A stretch of DNA of 64,000 nt. Origin: DASQEH01 sp035633755. Lineage in GTDB: Bacteria > Actinomycetota > Actinomycetes > Propionibacteriales > Nocardioidaceae. The number at the start of each line of letters is the position of its first letter. Position 1 is the stretch's first letter. The position numbers and the translations under genes were made by a program. A model generated the notes under the pieces. The model did not search any database. It was not told the origin of the DNA and saw only the letters and a program-made list of their open reading frames with translations. This document shows, piece after piece, positions 9,031 to 17,497 of this stretch. The stretch lies in the NCBI GenBank assembly GCA_035633755.1, contig DASQEH010000053.1, forward strand, positions 43,375 to 107,374, given 5' to 3'.

Positions 9031-9792
9031 TCAGCCACGGGGACCCCCCGCGACGTACAGGACCTGGCCGGAGACGAAGGACGCCCCTTCGCTCACGAAG
9101 AACGACACGGCATGCGCGATGTCATCAGGGGTGCCCACCCGCGGCACCGGCGTCTCCGCCGCCCGGGCCGCCTGGAAGTCCTCGAAGCTCACTCCCAGCC
9201 GCTCGGCGGTGGCAGCTGTCATGTCGGTGACGATGAACCCGGGTGCGATGGCGTTGGCCGTGACGCCGAACTTGCCGAGCTCCAGAGCCAACGTCTTGGT
9301 GAACCCCTGCATACCGGCCTTCGCCGCGGCGTAGTTGGCCTGGCCGCGGTTGCCCAGCGCTGAGGTGCTCGAGAGGTTGACGATCCGGCCCCATCCCGCC
9401 GCGGTCATGGAGGACTGGGTGGCCCGGCTCATCAAGAAGGCCCCCCGCAGGTGCACGGACAGGACCGAGTCCCAGTCGGCCTCGGTCATCTTGAACAGCA
9501 GGTTGTCCCGGGTGATGCCGGCGTTGTTGACCAGGACGGTGGGAGGGCCCAGCTCATCGGTGACTCGCCCGACCGCAGCAGCGACGTCGTCGGCGTCGGC
9601 GACGTCAGCACCCACGGCGCAGGCTCGACCGCCCGACGAGGTGATCGCATCCACGGTGGGGCCGCAGGCGGCTTCATCGAGGTCGAGGACCGCGACCGCC
9701 AGTCCGTCGCTGCTCAGGCGCCGGGCTACCGCGGCTCCGATTCCCCGAGCGGCACCGGTGACGATGGCGACACGTTGGGGCGCAGGTGCCAT
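9031..9792 (-). CDS. SDR family 3-oxoacyl-(ACP/CoA) reductase, FabG-like
   Basis: 253 residues from ATG 9792, which has GAAAGGCGG upstream; a longer form from 9825 has no visible ribosome site. It has the Rossmann motif TGAARGIG, the NNAG motif, and the catalytic Ser (NLSSTSALG) plus YAAAK (Tyr-x-x-x-Lys). It would reduce 3-oxoacyl thioesters with NAD(P)H. It is co-transcribed with the downstream MaoC-like gene. The exact role (fatty acid synthesis, degradation or PHA) is undetermined. Confidence 0.9.
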   Translation of the reverse strand: MAPAPQRVAIVTGAARGIGAAVARRLSSDGLAVAVLDLDEAACGPTVDAITSSGGRACAVGADVADADDVAAAVGRVTDELGPPTVLVNNAGITRDNLLFKMTEADWDSVLSVHLRGAFLMSRATQSSMTAAGWGRIVNLSSTSALGNRGQANYAAAKAGMQGFTKTLALELGKFGVTANAIAPGFIVTDMTAATAERLGVSFEDFQAARAAETPVPRVGTPDDIAHAVSFFVSEGASFVSGQVLYVAGGPRG

Positions 9793-9841
9793 CAGGGGCC
9801 GCCTTTCGCTCGGAGCCGAGGTCACCTGGGAGGATAGCCGG

Positions 9842-10918
9842 ATGCATCAGGCTCGTGACCCCCGCTTCATCGATGTGCCCAAGGTGCTTCTGCACGATCA
9901 TCTCGATGGCGGGCTGCGTGCCGCCACCATCGTCGAGATCGCCGACGCCGTCGGGCACCGGCTGCCCGCGGACGACGCCACCGAGCTGGACCGCTGGTTC
10001 GTCGCGGCCGCAAGCTCCGGCAGCCTGGTGCGCTACCTCGAGACGTTCGAGCACACCGTCGCCGTGATGCAGCGACCGGACGACCTGCGCAGAGTCGCCG
10101 CGGAGTGCGTCGAGGACCTGGCCCTGGACGGCGTCGTGTATGCCGAGGTGCGCTACGCCCCCGAACAGCACCTGACCACAGGGCTCGAGCTGGACGAGGT
10201 CGTGGAGGCGGTGCAGGCAGGCTTCGACGAGGGCAGAGCGCAGGCGGCGCGGCAGGGGCGTCCGATCGTGGTGCGCCAGATCCTCACGGCGTTGCGCTCG
10301 GCCGCGAACTCCGGGGAGATCGCCGAGCTCGCCGTGCGGCACCGCGACCGCGGTGTCGGTGGGTTCGACATCGCTGGGGCCGAAGCGGGTTTCCCTCCGA
10401 CCCGGCACCTCAATGCCTTCGAGTACCTCCAACGCGAGAACTTCCACTTCACGATCCACGCCGGCGAGGCGTTCGGGCTGCCGTCGATCTGGCAGGCGCT
10501 GCAGTGGTGCGGCGCGGAACGGCTCGGCCACGGGGTCCGCATCGTCGACGACATCGAGGGGAGTGGCGAGGGCTACCAGCTGGGGCGGCTCGCGTCCTAC
10601 GTACGCGACCGCCGCGTGCCGCTGGAGATGTGTCCGTCGTCGAACCTGCAGACCGGGGCGGCGCCGTCGATCGCAGAGCACCCCATCGGAATGCTCGCCG
10701 AGATGCGCTTTCGGGTGACGGTCAACACCGACAACAGGTTGATGAGCGGGACCACGCTGAGCCGTGAGATCGAGCTGGTCAGTGAGGCCTTCGGCTACGA
10801 CCTCGACGACGTCAGGTGGTTCACCATCAACGCGATGAAGAGCGCCTTCCTGCCTTTCGACGAACGACTGCATCTGATCGAGCGCGTGATCAAGCCGGGG
10901 TACGCCGCGCTCGTCTGA
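9842..10918 (+). CDS. add: Adenosine deaminase
   Basis: 358 residues from ATG 9842, which has GGGAGGA 8 nt upstream; the reading frame extends further 5' but only into the opposite-strand reductase. It converts adenosine/deoxyadenosine to inosine/deoxyinosine. The zinc ligands HDHLDGG (His18, His20) are present, as are the catalytic HAGE motif, GAERLGHGVRI and MCPSSN. It fits the surrounding nucleoside import and salvage genes; the product inosine is a substrate for PunA encoded at 18282-19091. Confidence 0.94.
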   Translation: MHQARDPRFIDVPKVLLHDHLDGGLRAATIVEIADAVGHRLPADDATELDRWFVAAASSGSLVRYLETFEHTVAVMQRPDDLRRVAAECVEDLALDGVVYAEVRYAPEQHLTTGLELDEVVEAVQAGFDEGRAQAARQGRPIVVRQILTALRSAANSGEIAELAVRHRDRGVGGFDIAGAEAGFPPTRHLNAFEYLQRENFHFTIHAGEAFGLPSIWQALQWCGAERLGHGVRIVDDIEGSGEGYQLGRLASYVRDRRVPLEMCPSSNLQTGAAPSIAEHPIGMLAEMRFRVTVNTDNRLMSGTTLSREIELVSEAFGYDLDDVRWFTINAMKSAFLPFDERLHLIERVIKPGYAALV

Positions 10919-10921
10919 CCG

Positions 10922-11716
10922 TCAACTCGGAAGAGCGAGGGTCAGGCTCTCACCCCTGTCGACGAAGCCGAGCCGGCGGTAGAGCCGCAACGCCGTCGCG
11001 TTCTCGTGGCTCACGGCCAGGGAGACACCGGCGAGCGCCGCCGACCGCGCCGCGGCGAGGGTGCTCACCAGGAGTGCCGACCCGATTCCCTTGGCGGGAC
11101 ACGCCGGGTCGCGGAAGACGTCCAGCACCCACGGACCGCCGAACGGAGGCGTGCCCTCGCGGTCGACGATCACGCAGGCACCGACGATGCGGTGGTCGTA
11201 CAACGCCAGCCGGGAGACATCCAGTACCGGTCCCAGCAGCTCCCCACGACTGATCGAGCGCATCTCCTGGGCTGCCGCCGCGGCATCTCGGGCGGCGTGG
11301 TCGGGGTGTCCCACCGGGTAGGACGCGACGTGGATGGCACCGAGATCGTCGGCGTACCTGTCGATCTGGCGGGCGCTCAGTGGCTCGATGGCCAGGCCTG
11401 GGACGACGTCGCCGGACGGGACCGCATGGAGGGGATGGCTCATCTCGTGAGCGTGCCGAAGTGTGCTGGCCCCGGCCGCCGACAGCGCTTCGGCCAGCGC
11501 GGTGTCGGAGGTGGAGAAGGCATGACCGCGTAACGAGTCGAGGACAGCGGTCGCCGCCACGTCAACCGGAGCGGTGGGGGGTCGCCAGGCGCCGTCGGCC
11601 CATGGGCGTCCGTCGCGAGTGCCTTCCGCGGGCGTGTACACCAGGACGACCCTGTCCCCGTGCTCGAGGCGCGTCCGGTCCGGCCAGTCCGCGAAGGGGT
11701 CGGTCTCGTTGCTCAT
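10922..11716 (-). CDS. GNAT family N-acetyltransferase
   Basis: 264 residues from ATG 11716, preceded by GAGGGG. The C-terminal half carries the GNAT acetyl-CoA fold: PAKGIGSALLVSTLAAAR corresponds to the pyrophosphate-binding motif A (Q/RxxGxG/A) and NATALRLYRRLGFV to motif B. The N-terminal half is not recognised. It starts 8 bases after the stop of the dead ALDH partner, so it is the last gene of the deoC operon. The acceptor substrate is unknown. Confidence 0.85.
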   Translation of the reverse strand: MSNETDPFADWPDRTRLEHGDRVVLVYTPAEGTRDGRPWADGAWRPPTAPVDVAATAVLDSLRGHAFSTSDTALAEALSAAGASTLRHAHEMSHPLHAVPSGDVVPGLAIEPLSARQIDRYADDLGAIHVASYPVGHPDHAARDAAAAAQEMRSISRGELLGPVLDVSRLALYDHRIVGACVIVDREGTPPFGGPWVLDVFRDPACPAKGIGSALLVSTLAAARSAALAGVSLAVSHENATALRLYRRLGFVDRGESLTLALPS

Positions 11717-11724
11717 GTCGCCCC

Positions 11725-12636
11725 TCAGATCCCGATCGGGTGCCACACCGTCTTGGTCTCGAGGAACGCCGTGAGCCGGGCAAGACCGGGGTCCACCGCC
11801 CAGTCGGGCTCCGCCCCTTCGGCCGAGTCGTCAGCGAGTCCTCCCTCGGCCTGCACCGGGACCCCGCTGGCACGCAGCACCCGCTTGAGGTTGTCGGCAG
11901 CGGCAAGCTCCAGGTCACGGGCCAACGCTGGATCGGCGACGCCCGTCAGGTCGATGGCGTTGACGTCGGCGTGCGAGGCGAGCCACGGGCTGACCTCGGC
12001 GACATCGCCGGTGAGGAGATTCACGACACCACCGGGTACGTCGGACGTGGCGAGGACCTCGGCCAGGTTGACCGCGGGGAGCGGCCGCCGTGTCGAAGCC
12101 ATCACCACGCAGGTGTTGCCGGTGGTGATGATCGGAGCCAGCACGCTGACGAGACCCAGCAGCGATGACCGTTGGGGTGCCACGACCGCAACGACCCCGG
12201 TCGGCTCGGGGACCGAGAAGTCGAAGTACGGCCCGGCGACGGCGTTGGTCGACCCGACCACCTGAGCCACCTTGTCGGCCCAGCCCGCGTACCAGACGAG
12301 CCGGTCGATCGCCGCGGACACCGTGGCCTGCGCCGCCTTCCGCGCGCCGCCCTCGCTGCTGAGCACCGAGTCGACGAACTGCTCGCGCCGGTCCTCGAGG
12401 ACCTCCGCGACGCGGTACACCACCTGGCCGCGGTTGTACGGCGTACGGCCGGACCAGCCCGGGAAGGCCTTGCGGGCGGCGACGACGCAGTCGCGAGCGT
12501 CCTTGCGGGACGCGCGTGCGGCGTTCGCCAGGAAGCGCCCGGCCGGGTCCGACACCACGTAGGAACGTCCGGACTCGCTACGAGGGAACGCGCCGCCAAT
12601 GTAGAGCTTGTAGGTCTTGCGCACACCCAGGCGCAC
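11725..12636 (-). CDS. ALDH-like protein without catalytic domain (possible partner of the upstream ALDH)
   Basis: 303 residues from GTG 12636 (an alternative GTG at 12624 is possible). The sequence aligns by eye with the N-terminal NAD-binding half of aldehyde dehydrogenases: IGG-F at the start, RAxYNRGQVVYRVAEVLEDRRE, WYAGWADKV and GNTCVVMAS. The Asn-containing PWNF motif is replaced by PQRSS. The catalytic Glu (ELGGK) and the Cys-containing catalytic domain are absent, and the protein ends after a short Asp/Glu-rich stretch. It begins 7 bases after the complete ALDH gene. ALDH16 proteins are known to fuse an active ALDH to a second, inactive ALDH-like domain; this looks like the split version. 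A decayed gene is the alternative. Confidence 0.82.
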   Translation of the reverse strand: MRLGVRKTYKLYIGGAFPRSESGRSYVVSDPAGRFLANAARASRKDARDCVVAARKAFPGWSGRTPYNRGQVVYRVAEVLEDRREQFVDSVLSSEGGARKAAQATVSAAIDRLVWYAGWADKVAQVVGSTNAVAGPYFDFSVPEPTGVVAVVAPQRSSLLGLVSVLAPIITTGNTCVVMASTRRPLPAVNLAEVLATSDVPGGVVNLLTGDVAEVSPWLASHADVNAIDLTGVADPALARDLELAAADNLKRVLRASGVPVQAEGGLADDSAEGAEPDWAVDPGLARLTAFLETKTVWHPIGI

Positions 12637-12643
12637 AGACGAC

Positions 12644-14074
12644 TCAGTGGGCAAGGTAGGCCTCCAGACCGTGCCGGCCGCCCTCGCGGCCGAAGCCGGA
12701 CTCCTTGTAGCCGCCGAAGGGGCTCGTGGGGTCGAAGCGGTTGAAGGTGTTGGCCCAGACCACCCCGGCCCGCAGGGCGTTGGCCATCCAGAGGATCCGC
12801 GAGCCCTTGTCGGTCCAGACACCGGCGGACAGCCCGAACGGCGTGTTGTTGGCCTTCTCGACCGCCTCGGCGGGCGTTCGGAACGTCAGGATCGACAGCA
12901 CCGGCCCGAAGATCTCCTCGCGAGCGATCCGGTGAGCCTGCGAGACGCCGCTGAAGATCGTCGGCGGGAACCAGAAGCCGCGGTCGGGGAGCTCACACGG
13001 CGCGGACCATCTCTGGGCCCCTTCGGAGTCGCCCACCGCGGAGAGCTCATGGATCTTCGCGAGCTGCTCAGGGGAGTTGATGGCGCCCACGTCGGTGTTC
13101 TTGTCGAGCGGGTCGCCCAGGCGCAGTGTCGCCATCCGTCGCTTGAGACGCGCCAGGACGTCGTCGTAGACGCTCTCCTGAACGAGCAACCGAGAGCCGG
13201 CGCAGCACACGTGGCCCTGGTTGAAGAAGATCCCGTTGACGATTCCCTCGACGGCGGCGTCGATGGGCGCATCGTCGAAGACGATGTTGGCGGCCTTGCC
13301 TCCGAGCTCGAGGGTGATCCGCTTGTCGGTGCCGGCCACCTCGCGAGCGATCGCCTTCCCGACCTCCGTGGACCCGGTGAACGCGATCTTGTCCACATCG
13401 GGGTGCGCCACCAGGTGCTGTCCGGTGGCGCCAGGACCGGTGACGATGTTGACGACCCCGGGCGGGAGATCGGCCTGCTGGCAGATCTCGGCGAAGAGCA
13501 GCGCCGTCAGGGAGGTCGTCTCTGCAGGCTTGAGCACGACCGTGTTGCCGCAGGCCAGGGCGGGTGCGATCTTCCACGACAGCATGAGGAGGGGGAAGTT
13601 CCACGGGATGATCTGGGCGGCGACGCCGAGCGGCTGAGGGTCTGCGCCGTACCCGGCATGGGGGAGCTTGTCCGCCCAGCCTGCGTAGTAGAAGAAGTAG
13701 GCCGCCACCAACGGCAGGTCGACGTCGCGCGACTCCTTGATCGGCTTGCCGTTGTCGAGAGACTCGAGCACCGCCAGCTCACGCGAGCGTTCCTGGATGA
13801 TCCGGGCGATCCGGTACAGGTACTTGGCGCGCTCCGCGCCGGGCATCGTGGACCAGACGCCGGAGTAGGCGTTCCTGGCTACTGCGACGGCACGGTCGAC
13901 GTCGGCCGCGCTGGCCTCGGAGATCTCAGCCAGCACCTCCTCGGTGGCCGGGCTGACCGACTTGAAGCTCGAGCCACTGCCGTCGACGAACTCCCCGTCG
14001 ATGAACAACCCGTAGGACGAGGCGAGGTTGACGACAGCGCGCGACTCGGGCGCCGGTGCGTACTCGAAGGCCAT
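12644..14074 (-). CDS. Aldehyde dehydrogenase (NAD+), full length
   Basis: 476 residues. The PWNF motif has the catalytic Asn160, LELGGK contains the general base Glu256, and GHVCCAGSR carries the catalytic Cys290. ATG 14074 has AGGAGC 8 nt upstream and lies 10 bases after the deoC stop. In this position it could oxidise acetaldehyde released by deoxyribose-phosphate aldolase to acetate; that substrate is inferred from context. The C-terminus ends with GREGGRHGLEAYL, normal for the family, so the gene is intact. Confidence 0.92.
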   Translation of the reverse strand: MAFEYAPAPESRAVVNLASSYGLFIDGEFVDGSGSSFKSVSPATEEVLAEISEASAADVDRAVAVARNAYSGVWSTMPGAERAKYLYRIARIIQERSRELAVLESLDNGKPIKESRDVDLPLVAAYFFYYAGWADKLPHAGYGADPQPLGVAAQIIPWNFPLLMLSWKIAPALACGNTVVLKPAETTSLTALLFAEICQQADLPPGVVNIVTGPGATGQHLVAHPDVDKIAFTGSTEVGKAIAREVAGTDKRITLELGGKAANIVFDDAPIDAAVEGIVNGIFFNQGHVCCAGSRLLVQESVYDDVLARLKRRMATLRLGDPLDKNTDVGAINSPEQLAKIHELSAVGDSEGAQRWSAPCELPDRGFWFPPTIFSGVSQAHRIAREEIFGPVLSILTFRTPAEAVEKANNTPFGLSAGVWTDKGSRILWMANALRAGVVWANTFNRFDPTSPFGGYKESGFGREGGRHGLEAYLAH

Positions 14075-14084
14075 CTGCGTGCTC

Positions 14085-15068
14085 CTAGTCGAGCGTGAAG
14101 TAGTCGGGGCCGGAGTAGTGACCCGTGGCCAGCCTGGTGCGCTGCATGAGCAGGTCGTTGAGCAGCCGGGAGGCGCCGAAGCGGAACCAGGCCGGATCGA
14201 GCCAGTCGTCGCCGACAGTCTCGTTGACCATGACGAGGTAGCGGATGGCGTCCTTGGCAGTGCTGATGCCGCCGGCCGCCTTCACGCCCACCTGGCGTCC
14301 TGTGGCGTCGCGGAAGTCGCGGACCGCCTCGAGCATGGTCAAGGTGACGGGCATGGTGGCGGCAGGCTGCACCTTGCCGGTGCTCGTCTTGATGAAGTCG
14401 GCGCCGGCGAGCATCGCCAGCCACGAGGCCCGTCGGACGTTGTCGTAGGTCACCAGCTCACCTGTCTCGAGGATGACCTTGAGGTGGGCATCGGGGGAGT
14501 CCTGCGATCTCCTCGAGCACGCCTGCTTGACCGCCACGATCTCGTCGAACACCCGGGTGAAGTCGCCGGCGAGGAACGCCCCGCGGTCGATGACCATGTC
14601 GATCTCGTCGGCGCCGGCCTCCACGGCCTGGCGGGTGTCGAGCAGCTTGATGTCGAGCGCGGCCCGCCCGGAGGGGAAGGCGGTGGAGACCGAGGCCACG
14701 GCCACGCCAGACCCTCCCAGCGCTGTGCGGGCCGAGCTCACCATGTCGGGGTAGACGCAGATGGCTGCAACGCGCGGGCAGGACGGGTCCGCTGGGTCAG
14801 GCCGTACCGCCTTGGCGCACAGGGCGCGGACTTTGCCGGGGGTGTCTTGGCCCTCGAGTGTGGTGAGATCGATCATCGAGATCGCCAGGTCGAGGGCCCA
14901 GGCCTTGGAGGCGGCTTTGATCGACCGCGTCGCCAGGCCCGCAGCCCGTGCTTCGCATCCCACCTGGTCGACGCCGGGGAGACCCTTCAGGATCCGCTGC
15001 AGCGCTACCGGACTCGAGGCTGCCTCGTCGGGCAGCGTCTGCGCGGGCGCAGCAACGGGACCGTTCAC
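14085..15068 (-). CDS. deoC: Deoxyribose-phosphate aldolase
   Basis: 327 residues, long relative to the roughly 220-260 residue short forms and similar to the longer eukaryote-like DERA group. It cleaves deoxyribose-5-phosphate to acetaldehyde and glyceraldehyde-3-phosphate. The Schiff-base Lys lies in ADFIKTSTGK and the proton-relay Lys in GVKAAGGI. The catalytic Asp is in EIDMVIDRG. The start is GTG 15068, with a TAGACT -10 box 6 nt upstream, predicting a leaderless mRNA. It heads the operon with the two ALDH-like genes and the acetyltransferase. Confidence 0.94.
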   Translation of the reverse strand: MNGPVAAPAQTLPDEAASSPVALQRILKGLPGVDQVGCEARAAGLATRSIKAASKAWALDLAISMIDLTTLEGQDTPGKVRALCAKAVRPDPADPSCPRVAAICVYPDMVSSARTALGGSGVAVASVSTAFPSGRAALDIKLLDTRQAVEAGADEIDMVIDRGAFLAGDFTRVFDEIVAVKQACSRRSQDSPDAHLKVILETGELVTYDNVRRASWLAMLAGADFIKTSTGKVQPAATMPVTLTMLEAVRDFRDATGRQVGVKAAGGISTAKDAIRYLVMVNETVGDDWLDPAWFRFGASRLLNDLLMQRTRLATGHYSGPDYFTLD

Positions 15069-15074
15069 AGGGCC

Positions 15075-15080
15075 AGTCTA
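15075..15080 (-). promoter_or_regulatory. Leaderless -10 box of deoC
   Basis: On the minus strand this reads TAGACT (TANNNT), 6 nt before GTG 15068. No ribosome site is visible, so transcription should begin at the start codon. The mirror-image hexamer on the plus strand is TAGGGC, lacking the final T. Confidence 0.6.
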
Positions 15081-15162
15081 GGGCGACGCGACCCGGCCAG
15101 CAGTGGCCCGCAGGCACTCCGGTGGCCGGCTGCCATCAGCGCGGAGGCAGCCGCTCGCTGGA

Positions 15163-15168
15163 TACAGT
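15163..15168 (+). promoter_or_regulatory. Leaderless -10 box of the PH-domain membrane protein gene
   Basis: TACAGT lies 6 nt before GTG 15175, with no ribosome binding site between. It predicts transcription starting at the G of the start codon. Confidence 0.55.
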
Positions 15169-15174
15169 GAACGG

Positions 15175-15810
15175 GTGACCAACGCAGCGGTGAGGGCGGC
15201 CGGTGACGAGGAGACGAAGCTGCCTGTCTCGACGGGATGGTGGTTCGGCTGGCTCGTCGTCGGGCTCGCGGCGCTGGCGGTAGCGGCCCTCCTCGCCGGA
15301 GACCCCGTTGGCGACCGTGACGCCATCGCGATCATCCTGCTCGTGGCCTTGGTGACGTGGGTGACGCTGGTCCGCCCCCGCGTGGTGGCCCACGCCAATG
15401 GCGTCCTGTTGCGCAACATGCTGCACGACATCTTCGTCCCCTGGTCCAAGATCGAGAGGGCCCGGGTGTTGCAGACCTTGCACGTCGTCACCGACGACGC
15501 CAGCTTCCAGGGCCTTGGCGTGAGTCGCTCCGCGCGGTCGATCGCGAAGCAGAACCACGGCCGGAGCTCGATGGTCTTCCCTGCCTCGGGCGCGGGCTTG
15601 TTCGGAGCCGAAGCAGGTCCACGCCAAAGGACGGGCTCGTCGGTGCGCCCCCCGACGGAGATCGCCTATCAGGACTACATCGAGACGGTGATCCGGGACC
15701 GGGCTCGCGATGCCCGACCGGACGACCTGCGGCCGGTGACGGCGTGGGCCTGGGAGGCTGTGGCGGCCCTCGCGGCGGCGGCCGCTCTGCTGTTCGCGGT
15801 CCTGGCCTGA
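15175..15810 (+). CDS. PH-domain-like membrane protein
   Basis: 211 residues from GTG 15175. Two hydrophobic segments lie near residues 22-40 and 49-64, and a third ends the protein (about 192-210). Between them is a basic, beta-rich region (RVVAHANGVLLRN ... VPWSKIERARVLQTLHVVT) typical of small bacterial PH-like (bPH) domains, where W-x-x-I is often seen. A Ser/Arg-rich linker follows. The function is unknown. It probably sits in the cytoplasmic membrane with the PH domain inside. A leaderless start is predicted. Confidence 0.8.
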   Translation: MTNAAVRAAGDEETKLPVSTGWWFGWLVVGLAALAVAALLAGDPVGDRDAIAIILLVALVTWVTLVRPRVVAHANGVLLRNMLHDIFVPWSKIERARVLQTLHVVTDDASFQGLGVSRSARSIAKQNHGRSSMVFPASGAGLFGAEAGPRQRTGSSVRPPTEIAYQDYIETVIRDRARDARPDDLRPVTAWAWEAVAALAAAAALLFAVLA

Positions 15811-15844
15811 GAGCTCGGGCACATCCGCCACCGGCCCGCGGCCG

Positions 15845-17497
15845 CTACAGGCCCGCAGCCGATGTCAGGCCGATCCGGATGGCTGCCAGCCGGGCGGCGG
15901 CAGCAGCGCGCGCGGCCGGCAGGTCACCCGCCGCCGCAGCGGCGGGGATGACGACCTCCAGGTAGCACTTGAGCTTGGGTTCGGTGCCCGAGGGGCGTAC
16001 CACCACCCGCCCACCGGACTCGAGGTGGTACCGGAGCGCATCCGTCCCGGGGAGCTCGGCAGTGCCATCTCGCATGTCCTCGATCGTCTCCACTGCGAGA
16101 CCGCCCAGCTCGTGAGGCGGTGACTGCCGCAAGTGGGCCATGATCGCGTCGATGCGGGCCAGGTCGTCGACTCGCACCGAGAGCTGGTCCGTGGCATGCA
16201 CGCCGTACTCGCGGGCGATGTCGTCGAGCCGCTCGAGCAGTGTGCTTCCCGACGCCTTCAGCTCGGCCGCGAGCTCGGCCACCCGCAGCAAGGCGGAGAC
16301 GCCGTCCTTGTCGCGGACGAGGTCCGGCGCGACGCAGTAGCCCAAGGCCTCCTCGTAGCCGTAGCTGAGCCCCTCGACCCGGCCGATCCACTTGAATCCC
16401 GTAAGCGTCTCCTGGTAGCCCACGCCATGCGCACGGGCCATCCGCCCGAGCAGTGAGGACGACACGACCGTGGTGGCGAAGACGCCGCGAGCGCCTCGCT
16501 GCAGCAGGTGCGAGGCCAGCAGCACGCCGAGCTCGTCACCGCGGAGGACCCGCCAGCCCTCACCGGTCGGGACCGCCACCGCGCACCGGTCGGCGTCCGG
16601 ATCGTTGGCCACGACGAGGTCGGCGCCGCGCTGCTCGGCCAGGGCCAGCGCGAGGTCGAGCGCTCCCGGCTCCTCGGGGTTGGGGAAGGCCACCGTGGGG
16701 AACTCAGGGTCCGGCTCGGCCTGCTGCGGTACGACCGTCGGGGCGGCGAAGCCGGCACGTCGCAGCACCTCGCCGGCCGTTGCGGCGCCGACGCCGTGCA
16801 GGGGCGTGTAGACCATGGCGAGCTCTCGAGGCGAGTCCCGGAGTGGCAACGCAGCGACCGCGTCGAGGTAGGCGTCGACGAGCTCGTCGCCGAGGACCTC
16901 TTCGCCCTGGGCTTGCGGAACGGCGCGCACCGACGCGACTTCGGCGATCTCCCGCGATATCTGGACGTCGGCCGGCGGCACGATCTGCGTACCGTCACCC
17001 AGGTACACCTTGTAGCCGTTGTCGCGAGGCGGGTTGTGCGACGCGGTCACCATCACGCCGGCAACCGCTCCCAGGTGGCGGACCGCGAAGGCCAGCACCG
17101 GTGTCGGGAGAGGGCGCGGCAGCAGCTGGGCGTGCAGGCCGGCGCCGCGCATGACGTGAGCGGTGTCGCGGGCGAAGACGTCGGAGTTGTGGCGCGCGTC
17201 GTAGCCGATGACCACCGTCCCGGTCCCGGCCGTGGCGGTGAGGTAGGCGGCCAGCCCCGCGGCAGCACGAATGACGACGGCGCGGTTCATCCGGTTGGGA
17301 CCCGCCGCCAGCGCGCCCCGAAGGCCCGCAGTGCCGAACTGCAAGGTGCCCGAGAAGCGGTCGAGGAGCTCTGCTGATGCTCCCTCGTCACGTTCGGCGT
17401 CGCGCAGCAGCTGGCTGAGCTCGCTGCGGGTGGCGTCGTCGGGATCGTCGTCGATCCAGGCCTCGACGTGCGAGCGAAGCTCGGGGGTGACGCTCAC
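15845..17497 (-). CDS. Phosphohexomutase/phosphopentomutase (PGM2/PmmB-like)
   Basis: 550 residues, alpha-D-phosphohexomutase superfamily. Domain landmarks are FGTAGLRG, the phosphoserine loop VTASHNPPRDNGYKVY, the metal loop DPDADRCAVA and a C-terminal RPSGTEPK phosphate-binding loop. The FGTAGLRG start and length match the PGM2-like group, several of which are phosphopentomutases. In M. tuberculosis the homologue pmmB sits beside the purine salvage genes. Ribose/deoxyribose-1-phosphate to 5-phosphate is the likely reaction, joining deoA/punA to deoC. The ATG overlaps the stop of the upstream epimerase gene. Confidence 0.9.
   Translation of the reverse strand: MSVTPELRSHVEAWIDDDPDDATRSELSQLLRDAERDEGASAELLDRFSGTLQFGTAGLRGALAAGPNRMNRAVVIRAAAGLAAYLTATAGTGTVVIGYDARHNSDVFARDTAHVMRGAGLHAQLLPRPLPTPVLAFAVRHLGAVAGVMVTASHNPPRDNGYKVYLGDGTQIVPPADVQISREIAEVASVRAVPQAQGEEVLGDELVDAYLDAVAALPLRDSPRELAMVYTPLHGVGAATAGEVLRRAGFAAPTVVPQQAEPDPEFPTVAFPNPEEPGALDLALALAEQRGADLVVANDPDADRCAVAVPTGEGWRVLRGDELGVLLASHLLQRGARGVFATTVVSSSLLGRMARAHGVGYQETLTGFKWIGRVEGLSYGYEEALGYCVAPDLVRDKDGVSALLRVAELAAELKASGSTLLERLDDIAREYGVHATDQLSVRVDDLARIDAIMAHLRQSPPHELGGLAVETIEDMRDGTAELPGTDALRYHLESGGRVVVRPSGTEPKLKCYLEVVIPAAAAAGDLPAARAAAAARLAAIRIGLTSAAGL

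Noticed and set aside
11725..12636. Truncated ALDH as a simple frameshift pseudogene
   Set aside because: No ALDH catalytic-domain residues were found in other frames downstream, the gene has its own stop, and the next gene follows after 8 bases; a retained short protein fits better.
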